Source: Sinomonas atrocyanea
GTDB lineage: Bacteria > Actinomycetota > Actinomycetes > Actinomycetales > Micrococcaceae
Direction of reading: 5' to 3'
DNA: 64,000 bases
Assembly (NCBI RefSeq): GCF_030811715.1
Contig: NZ_JAUSRH010000004.1
Location: 124,001 to 188,000 of the forward strand
Shown here: piece by piece, positions 25,313-30,800 of the stretch
How positions within the stretch are numbered: position 1 is the first letter of the stretch
How the letters are laid out: each line of letters begins with the position of its first letter
The notes under the pieces: generated by a model
The model's database searches: none
Told to the model about the DNA's origin: nothing
The model's input: only the letters and a program-made list of their open reading frames with translations
Made by a program: the position numbers and the translations under genes

Positions 25313-25342
25313 GTTTCACCTCCGTCCGTTGCGGGTACGCAA
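25313..25342 (+). promoter_or_regulatory. Second TTGCG-N4-CGCAA palindrome, overlapping a SigB/SigF-like promoter
   Basis: TTGCGGGTACGCAA at 25329-25342 repeats the operator seen 54 bp to the left, on the side facing the epimerase-like gene at 25404. The same bases contain GGGTAC (25333-25338), which with GTTT at 25313-25316 gives GTTT-N16-GGGTAC, the layout of actinobacterial SigB/SigF stress promoters. The two readings are compatible: a repressor site on a stress-sigma promoter. A sigma factor of that class is encoded at 49470-50249. Confidence 0.55.
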
Positions 25343-25403
25343 CCATTGCAAGTGGACCGCCCGCGGCTCCATCGCGGGAGCCTCCCGGACAGGAGGGAAC
25401 AGC

Positions 25404-26360
25404 ATGGACCCCGAAGAAGGCACGCCCCCCGCCCAGGACGCCCTGCCGCCGTCGGGGCGGCAGTTCACTCTCGCGTTCGCCGGGCAGACGGCCCTCGTCA
25501 CCGAAGTCGGCGGCTCGCTGCGCCGCTACACGGTGGACGGGCACGACCTCCTGGACGGCTACGGCGAGGAGGAGATGTGCACCGGCGCCCGGGGCCAGTC
25601 CCTCATCCCCTGGCCCAACCGCATCCGCCACGGGCGCTACGACTGGCACGGCCGCAGCGAGCAGCTCGATCTCAGCGAGCCGGCGAAGGGCGGGGCGATC
25701 CACGGGCTGACCCGGTGGGCGAACTGGGAGGTGGAGCAGCAGGCGGAGAGCTACCTCAGCCTCGTCCACACGCAGCACGCGTGCCAGGGCTGGCCCTGGG
25801 TCCTCTCCTGTCGGCTCGAGTACAGGCTGGACGCCACCGGCCTCTCCGTCCGCACCACGGCGGTGAACCGCAGCAGCACGCCCTGCCCCTTCGGAACGGG
25901 CGCCCATCCCTATCTCACGGTCGGCACCCGGGTCATCGACGGCGCGCTGGCCCAGGTGCCCGGCAGCGTGTACCTCCCGGTCGACGCCGAGGGCATCCCG
26001 ACCGGGCACGAGCCAGTAGACGGCACCCAGTGCGACCTGCGCAGCATGCAGCCCCTCGGCTCCCGCCAGATCGACGTGACCTACACCGAACTCGCGCGCG
26101 ACGACGACGGCCGGGCCCGCGTCCGGCTCGCCCACCCCGACGGCTCCCCCGAGATCGCCCTGTGGGCCGACGAGGCCTACCCGTACTTCGAGATCTTCAC
26201 CGGGGACACCCTGCCCCAGGAGGACCGGCGGCGCACCGGGCTGGGCGTCGAGCCCATGACCTGCGCCCCGGACGCCTTCAATTCCGGCGAGGGGCTCATC
26301 ACCCTGGCCCCCGGCGCTGCCCACACCGCCGCCTGGGGGATTGAACCACACGCCCGCTGA
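25404..26360 (+). CDS. Aldose 1-epimerase family protein
   Basis: A 318-residue galactose mutarotase-fold protein. The start at 25404 has a strong AGGAGG Shine-Dalgarno; the frame is open further upstream but that part overlaps the GH15 gene. Family motifs are SLIPWPNRIRHGRYDWHG (with the conserved N-R), AIHGLTRWANWEV (catalytic-region His), PFGTGAHPYLTVG (G-x-H-P-Y, general acid His) and GLGVEPMTCAPDAFNSGEGL (catalytic Glu). Epimerases interconvert alpha and beta anomers of hexoses or hexose-6-phosphates. Next to a GH15 enzyme it probably handles glucose released from a glucan or trehalose. Confidence 0.92.
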   Translation: MDPEEGTPPAQDALPPSGRQFTLAFAGQTALVTEVGGSLRRYTVDGHDLLDGYGEEEMCTGARGQSLIPWPNRIRHGRYDWHGRSEQLDLSEPAKGGAIHGLTRWANWEVEQQAESYLSLVHTQHACQGWPWVLSCRLEYRLDATGLSVRTTAVNRSSTPCPFGTGAHPYLTVGTRVIDGALAQVPGSVYLPVDAEGIPTGHEPVDGTQCDLRSMQPLGSRQIDVTYTELARDDDGRARVRLAHPDGSPEIALWADEAYPYFEIFTGDTLPQEDRRRTGLGVEPMTCAPDAFNSGEGLITLAPGAAHTAAWGIEPHAR

Positions 26361-26382
26361 CGGAACGCCCGCGCCAGCACCA

Positions 26383-26414
26383 CCAGAACTGAAGGAACCG
26401 CCAGAACTGAAGGA
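26383..26414 (+). repeat. Short direct repeat upstream of the SDR gene
   Basis: CCAGAACTGAAGGA occurs at 26383-26396 and again at 26401-26414, ending in the AAGGAGAGG Shine-Dalgarno of the gene at 26424. The duplication doubles the ribosome-binding sequence; whether it matters is unclear. Confidence 0.7.
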
Positions 26415-26423
26415 GAGGTCCAG

Positions 26424-27440
26424 ATGGGAACAGCACGTCGCATCGTCGTCGTCACCGGGGCGAGCGGGGGGATCGGCCGCGCCTCGGCGATCGCCTTCGG
26501 GAAGGCGGGCGACGCCGTCGCCCTCCTCGCGCGCGGCGAGGCAGGTCTCGCCGCGGCCGCGGCAGACGTCGAGGCCGCCGGCGGCACGGCCCTGCCGATT
26601 CCCGTCGACGTCGCGGACCACGAGGCCCTCGACGCGGCCGCCGAGCGGGTCGAGCGGGAACTCGGGCCGATCGACGTGTGGGTCAACGTCGCCTTCACCT
26701 CGGTCTTCTCCCGCTTCCACGAGATCGAGCCGGAGGAGTACAAGCGGGTCACCGAGGTCAGCTACCTCGGCTACGTCTACGGCACCATGTCCGCGCTCAA
26801 GCGCATGCGGCCGCGGGACCGGGGGACGATCGTGCAGGTCGGCTCGGCGCTGGCCTACCGCGGCATCCCGCTCCAGACGGCCTACTGCGGCGCCAAGCAC
26901 GCCATCCAGGGCTTCAATGAGTCCCTCCGCACCGAGCTGCTCCACGAGAACAGCGGGATCCGCACCACGATGGTCCAGATGCCGGCGGTCAACACGCCCC
27001 AGTTCTCGTGGGTGCTCTCCCGCCTGCCGAATCACGCCCAGCCGGTGCCGCCCATCTACCAGCCGGAGGTCGCCGCCCGCGGGGTGTTCCATGCCGCCGC
27101 GCATCCCGAGCGGCGCGAGTACTGGGTAGGCGGGAGCACCGCTGCCACCCTCATCGCCAACGCGGTGGCCCCGGGGGTCCTCGACCGCTACCTGGCCAGG
27201 ACCGGCTTCAAGGCCCAGCAGACCCCGGACCCGCGGGACCCGGACCAGCCGGTGAACCTCTGGAAGCCCGCAGACGCCGAACGGGACTTCGGTGCGCACG
27301 GGGTGTTCGACGCCAAGTCCTCGCCGCGCAGCCTCCAGCTGGTCGCCTCGCAGCACCACGGTGCCGTGGCCGCCGCGGCAGGGGTCGTCCTGGCCGGGGC
27401 CGCGGCGGCGGTCGGCGCACTCGTGCGGAGGGCCCGGTGA
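26424..27440 (+). CDS. Short-chain dehydrogenase/reductase with C-terminal membrane anchor
   Basis: A 338-residue protein. Residues 1-~245 are a classical SDR domain: TGASGGIGRASA (cofactor motif), DVADHEAL, NVAFTS in place of the usual NNAG, catalytic Ser in VGSALAYRG and the Y-x-x-x-K pair in TAYCGAKHAIQGF. A ~60-residue linker follows. The last ~25 residues (GAVAAAAGVVLAGAAAAVGALVRRAR) look like a membrane helix with positive residues behind it, so the enzyme may sit on the inner face of the membrane. Its stop overlaps the next gene (GTGA). Such long SDRs are common in actinobacteria; the substrate is unknown. Confidence 0.9.
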   Translation: MGTARRIVVVTGASGGIGRASAIAFGKAGDAVALLARGEAGLAAAAADVEAAGGTALPIPVDVADHEALDAAAERVERELGPIDVWVNVAFTSVFSRFHEIEPEEYKRVTEVSYLGYVYGTMSALKRMRPRDRGTIVQVGSALAYRGIPLQTAYCGAKHAIQGFNESLRTELLHENSGIRTTMVQMPAVNTPQFSWVLSRLPNHAQPVPPIYQPEVAARGVFHAAAHPERREYWVGGSTAATLIANAVAPGVLDRYLARTGFKAQQTPDPRDPDQPVNLWKPADAERDFGAHGVFDAKSSPRSLQLVASQHHGAVAAAAGVVLAGAAAAVGALVRRAR

Positions 27441-27754
27441 GGCCGCTCGAGGCGGTGCGGGCCGCGTACGGCGTCACCGAGCTGCTCGCACCGGGGGCGG
27501 TGGAGCGCCTGCTCCTCGGCCACCGGCCGGATGAGCGCGCCCGGAGGGTGATCCGCATCCTCGGGGCCCGGCACCTGGTCCAGGCGCTCGTGACGGCGCG
27601 CGGAGGCCGCACGCTCCACCGCCTCGGCGGCGCCGTCGACGTGATCCACGCCGTCACGATGGCGGCGCTGGCGGGAGCCGATCCGAGGCGGCGGCGTGCC
27701 GCGTCCGTCAACGCCGCGATCGCGCTCGTGTTCGCTGCCGGAGAGCTTCGCTGA
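27437..27754 (+). CDS. Small protein of unknown function coupled to the SDR
   Basis: A 105-residue protein starting at a GTG that overlaps the SDR stop by four bases. It contains the segments AVRAAYGVTELLAPGAVERLLLGH, RVIRILGARHLVQALVTARG and DVIHAVTMAALAGADPRRRRAA, with two or three moderately hydrophobic helices in the second half. Overlapping translation with the membrane-anchored SDR suggests that the two work together. I do not recognise a characterised family. Confidence 0.75.
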   Translation: MRPLEAVRAAYGVTELLAPGAVERLLLGHRPDERARRVIRILGARHLVQALVTARGGRTLHRLGGAVDVIHAVTMAALAGADPRRRRAASVNAAIALVFAAGELR

Positions 27755-27755
27755 G

Positions 27756-27787
27756 GGCCGGGGTCCGCCGAAGGCGGGCGTCCGGCC
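27756..27787. terminator. Stem-loop between convergent genes
   Basis: GGCCGG (27756-27761) pairs with CCGGCC (27782-27787), enclosing a second perfect stem CCGCC-GAA-GGCGG. It starts directly after the stop of the small gene at 27754 and faces the MarR gene ending at 27822. There is no clear U-tract, as is often the case in high-GC actinobacteria. It probably acts as a terminator. Confidence 0.55.
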
Positions 27788-27821
27788 GAGCCTGAGGGCC
27801 GGGCCTGGGGGGCCGGGCCGG

Positions 27822-28307
27822 TCAGCCGCCCAGCCCGAGCGTGAACCGGCCGTCCTCCGTGCCCAGGCCGCCGCCGGCGTCGGCGAACGCGGCCATGGCT
27901 TCGGCCACGGCCTCCCGGGAATCCGCGGGCATGGAGCTGATGACGTCCGCGATGGCGCGCCGCCGGTGCTCCATCACAGTCTCCACGAGCTCCCGACCCT
28001 TGGGGGTGAGGTCCAGCTGGAGGAACCGCCGGTCGGCGGGATCGTCGCGGCGGCTCACGAAGCCTGCGACGACCAGCCGATCGCACGTGCGGGTCGCATT
28101 GGAGGCGTGCACGCCCAGTTCGCGCGCCACAGCCCCGAGATTCTGCGGGCCGCGGAATCCGAGGAACACGAGGACGCGCAGCTGGGGCGTGGTGACGAGG
28201 TCCTCGACCTCGACCACAGAGGTCGCGGCGACGCGCAGCAGGACGTCGGCGGCCCTCATCACGGCGTCCACCTGGTCGCGGCGGGTGCGGAACCCGGTCT
28301 TCTCCAT
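27822..28307 (-). CDS. MarR family transcriptional regulator
   Basis: A 161-residue MarR protein. The winged helix-turn-helix spans residues ~40-110 (TTPQLRVLVFLGFRG, LGAVARELGVHASNATRTCDRLVVAGFVSRRDDPADRRFLQLDLT), with the R-x-D-x-x-D-R-R wing. The ATG at 28307 has no spaced Shine-Dalgarno but a GATACT box exactly 6 nt upstream, so it is probably leaderless with its own promoter rather than the last gene of the cat operon, whose catC ends 54 bases before. A TTGCG-N4-CGCAA palindrome covers the -35 region, consistent with autoregulation; MarR-family sites commonly have TTGC/GCAA arms. Confidence 0.9.
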   Translation of the reverse strand: MEKTGFRTRRDQVDAVMRAADVLLRVAATSVVEVEDLVTTPQLRVLVFLGFRGPQNLGAVARELGVHASNATRTCDRLVVAGFVSRRDDPADRRFLQLDLTPKGRELVETVMEHRRRAIADVISSMPADSREAVAEAMAAFADAGGGLGTEDGRFTLGLGG

Positions 28308-28313
28308 CGCTCC

Positions 28314-28342
28314 AGTATCCGCTTCCCTTGCGCCCGCGCAAA
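28314..28342 (-). promoter_or_regulatory. MarR gene promoter with TTGCG-N4-CGCAA operator
   Basis: On the minus strand TTTGCG (28342-28337), 17 bp and GATACT (28319-28314) form a promoter ending 6 nt before the ATG at 28307. The palindrome at 28328-28341, TTGCGCCCGCGCAA, has perfect arms and overlaps the -35. It is one of four sites of this form in the window. Confidence 0.6.
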
Positions 28343-28361
28343 GCTTGCGGCACAACAGGTT

Positions 28362-28640
28362 TCAGGCGATGGCGGAGGGGTGGCGCGCCAGCGGCGTCAC
28401 GTCGATGTCCATGTACGGGAAGAGCGGCAGGCTCGAGAGGAGCTCGTGCAGCTCGTCGTGGCCCTCGACGTCGAACACAGAATAGTTCGCATACTCCCCG
28501 GCGATGCGCCACAGGTGCGGCCAGCGTCCGTCCCGCTGGAGCGACTGCGAATAGGCCTTCTCGCGGGCCTTGACCTCCGCGGCCTGCGCGGGCGGCATGT
28601 CCGCGGGCAGGCGGACGTCCATGCGGACCAGGTACAGCAT
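28362..28640 (-). CDS. catC: Muconolactone delta-isomerase
   Basis: A 92-residue protein of the MIase family, the usual length. It begins MLYLVRMDVRLPADMP as in known CatC proteins and carries the conserved KAREKAYSQSLQRDGRWPHLWRIAGEYANYSVFDVEGHDELHELLSSLPLFPYMDIDVTPLA, with the active-site Glu near residue 32. It isomerises (+)-muconolactone to 3-oxoadipate enol-lactone in the catechol ortho-cleavage branch of the beta-ketoadipate pathway. It follows catB by 10 bases. Later genes of the pathway (catD/pcaD, pcaIJ, pcaF) are not in the window. Confidence 0.96.
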   Translation of the reverse strand: MLYLVRMDVRLPADMPPAQAAEVKAREKAYSQSLQRDGRWPHLWRIAGEYANYSVFDVEGHDELHELLSSLPLFPYMDIDVTPLARHPSAIA

Positions 28641-28650
28641 CGGGGACCTC

Positions 28651-29754
28651 CTAGGAGTCTTGGCGGTAGCGGGCCAGCTTGGCCTCGTCGATCTCGGCGC
28701 CCACGCCGGGCGCCTCGCGGACGCGCAGGGCGCCGTCGCGGATCTCGAGCGGCTCGGCGAGGAGGTCGTCGGCCATGTCGAGGAAGTTGGAGAGCTCTCC
28801 GGCGCGGCGCTGGCTCGCCTCGTGGGCGGCTCCGAAGGTGACGGTCGCGAGAGACCCGATCTGGGTGTCGATCTGGTTGCCCATGGTCACGTCGACACCG
28901 AGCCCGGTGCACAGGCCGAGGATCTCGGTGGCCTGGGTGAAGCCGCTGCGGGCGGTCTTGATGCAGACCGCGGTGCAGCCGCCGGAGAGGAGCTCGCGGG
29001 AGACGTCGCCGGGGGTGGGCACAGACTCGTCGCCCACGATCGGGACCGGCGAATGCTGCACAAGCCGCCGGCGGCCCATCGCCTCGGCCGCGTCGCAGGG
29101 CTCCTCGAGTGCGGACAGCCCCAGGCCCTCCGTGCGGCGCAGCACCTCCAGGGCCTCGTTGGCGCTCCACCCCCGGTTGGCGTCGAGGTAGATCTCGGCC
29201 TCGTCGCCGAGGCCCTCCCGCAGGACCCGCGCCGCCTCGACGTCGAGGGCCAGCGGCCGCCGGCCGGTCTTGAGCTTGAAGGTGGTGACCCCGTACTGCT
29301 CACGGAAGCGCAGGGCCTCCTCGAGCAGCTCGGGCGCGGGACGGAAGCCGAGCATGTGCGCCACGCGCATGCCGTCCGCGTACCCGCCGAGGAGCCGGTG
29401 CACGGGCACTGCCAGGGCCTTCCCCACGAGGTCCCACAGGGCGATGTCGATCGCACCCTTGGCGGTCGCGTTGTGGACCGTGCGGCCCATGATCCGCTGG
29501 GCCTTCTCGCGGTCGAGCGGGTCGAGGCCCACCAGCTGCGGGGCGAACAGGTCGCGCACCACGGCGATGATGGACTCCTGCGTCTCCCCGTACGTGTAGG
29601 GCCGCGGCGGGGCGTCCGCGACGCCCACAAGCCCCTCGTCCGTGGAGATCCGGATCAGCACGTGCTCCGCGGTGTGCACCTCCCCGCTGGCGAACCTCAG
29701 CGGGTGGGTGTACGGGATCGCGTAGGGGATCGCCTCGATGCGTTCAATCTTCAC
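28651..29754 (-). CDS. catB: Muconate cycloisomerase
   Basis: A 367-residue enolase-superfamily enzyme that cyclises cis,cis-muconate to muconolactone. Catalytic pieces are in place: FKLKTG (Lys160/Lys162, the K-x-K base), metal ligands Asp191 (YLDANRGW), Glu217 (SALEEPCD) and Asp242 (VGDES), and Lys266 in CIKTARSG. The start is the GTG at 29754, supported by a CCAGGAGG Shine-Dalgarno and by the start VKIERIEAIPY; it overlaps the end of the LysR gene by 11 bases, so the two are co-transcribed. Confidence 0.96.
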   Translation of the reverse strand: MKIERIEAIPYAIPYTHPLRFASGEVHTAEHVLIRISTDEGLVGVADAPPRPYTYGETQESIIAVVRDLFAPQLVGLDPLDREKAQRIMGRTVHNATAKGAIDIALWDLVGKALAVPVHRLLGGYADGMRVAHMLGFRPAPELLEEALRFREQYGVTTFKLKTGRRPLALDVEAARVLREGLGDEAEIYLDANRGWSANEALEVLRRTEGLGLSALEEPCDAAEAMGRRRLVQHSPVPIVGDESVPTPGDVSRELLSGGCTAVCIKTARSGFTQATEILGLCTGLGVDVTMGNQIDTQIGSLATVTFGAAHEASQRRAGELSNFLDMADDLLAEPLEIRDGALRVREAPGVGAEIDEAKLARYRQDS

Positions 29755-30697
29755 GCGCGGCCTCCTGGGCAAGGGGTGAGCGGACGACGGCGAGGGGCCG
29801 GCTCCCGCGGGGAGCGCGCCCGGGTGCCGGGACAGTGTCGAACAGTTCGAGGAGCCGCCGCACGAGCGGCGTCTCCTCGCCCGCGCGCCAGGCGACGGCG
29901 AGGTCGACGGCGGGCGGGTGCGCGAGTGGGCGGAAGACGATGCCCTCGATCGTGAGGATGCGCGAGGCCATGGGCACGAGGGCCATCCCCATGCCGGCGG
30001 CGACGAGGGAGAGGAGGGTGGAGGTCTCGGCCGCCTCCTGCACCACCCGGGGCGTGAAGCCCTCGGCACGGCAGGCCTCGCGGAAGATCCGGGTGACCAC
30101 GGAGTCCGCCGGGTAGCCGACGAACGGCTCGTCCGCGAGGTCGCGGAGGTCGAGTTCGGCGTGGTCGGCCCACGGCGAGCCGGCGGGCAGCGCTGCGACG
30201 AGGCGGTCCTGCTCGAGCGGGGCGAGGGCCACCTCAGGTGAGGCCACCGGCGGGCGGAGCACCGCGACGTCGAGGCTCCCCTCCTCGAGCCCCCGGACCA
30301 TCTGCGGGGTGAGCATCTCGCCGTGGACGCTGAGCTTGAGGCCCGGCAGCTCGGTGCGTGCCCTCTTCACCAGGGTGGGCAGCAGGCGGTAGGTCGCGGA
30401 ACCGGAGAGTCCGATCCTGATCACCCCGGCGGCACCCGCGCCCACCTCGGCGACGTCCGATTCCAGTTCCTCGAGGTCGCGCAGGATGCGGCGGCCACGG
30501 TCGAGGAGGAGCTCGCCGGCGGGGGTGAGCTCGACTCTGCGGGTGGTCCGCTCGAACAGCTGGGTGCCCAGCTGCTCCTCGAGCTGCCTGATCTGCTGCG
30601 ACAGCGGGGGCTGCGCCATGTGGAGGCGCTGCGCGGCACGGCCGAAGTGGCGCTCCTCCGCGACGGCGATGAAGTAGCGCAGATGCCTGGTCTCCAT
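29744..30697 (-). CDS. LysR-type transcriptional regulator between benR and catB
   Basis: A 317-residue LTTR. The N-terminal helix-turn-helix is METRHLRYFIAVAEERHFGRAAQRLHMAQPPLSQQIRQLEEQLG; residues ~90-300 form the effector-binding domain. The group with the METRHLRYF start includes CatR/BenM/CatM-type activators that respond to cis,cis-muconate or benzoate, which fits the position directly in front of catB. The ATG at 30697 has an AGGAGG Shine-Dalgarno. Unusually for a LysR gene it is not divergent from its likely target but co-directional and overlapping it. I therefore propose a CatR role without assigning the symbol. Confidence 0.88.
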   Translation of the reverse strand: METRHLRYFIAVAEERHFGRAAQRLHMAQPPLSQQIRQLEEQLGTQLFERTTRRVELTPAGELLLDRGRRILRDLEELESDVAEVGAGAAGVIRIGLSGSATYRLLPTLVKRARTELPGLKLSVHGEMLTPQMVRGLEEGSLDVAVLRPPVASPEVALAPLEQDRLVAALPAGSPWADHAELDLRDLADEPFVGYPADSVVTRIFREACRAEGFTPRVVQEAAETSTLLSLVAAGMGMALVPMASRILTIEGIVFRPLAHPPAVDLAVAWRAGEETPLVRRLLELFDTVPAPGRAPRGSRPLAVVRSPLAQEAARED

Positions 30698-30800
30698 CGG
30701 TCCTCCTGGTGCTCGGCCGCGGCCCGTCCGGGCTGCTTCCCGTTTCACCTTAGGCGCGCGGTTGTGTCGAGGGAAATACCCAAACGAGCCGCATCAAGAG

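Noticed and set aside
23952-27359. Open frame of 1135 codons on the minus strand across GH15, epimerase and SDR genes
   Set aside because: No conserved motif; it contains the GH15 and SDR genes in other frames or on the other strand. It arises from the lack of AT-rich stop codons in high-GC DNA.
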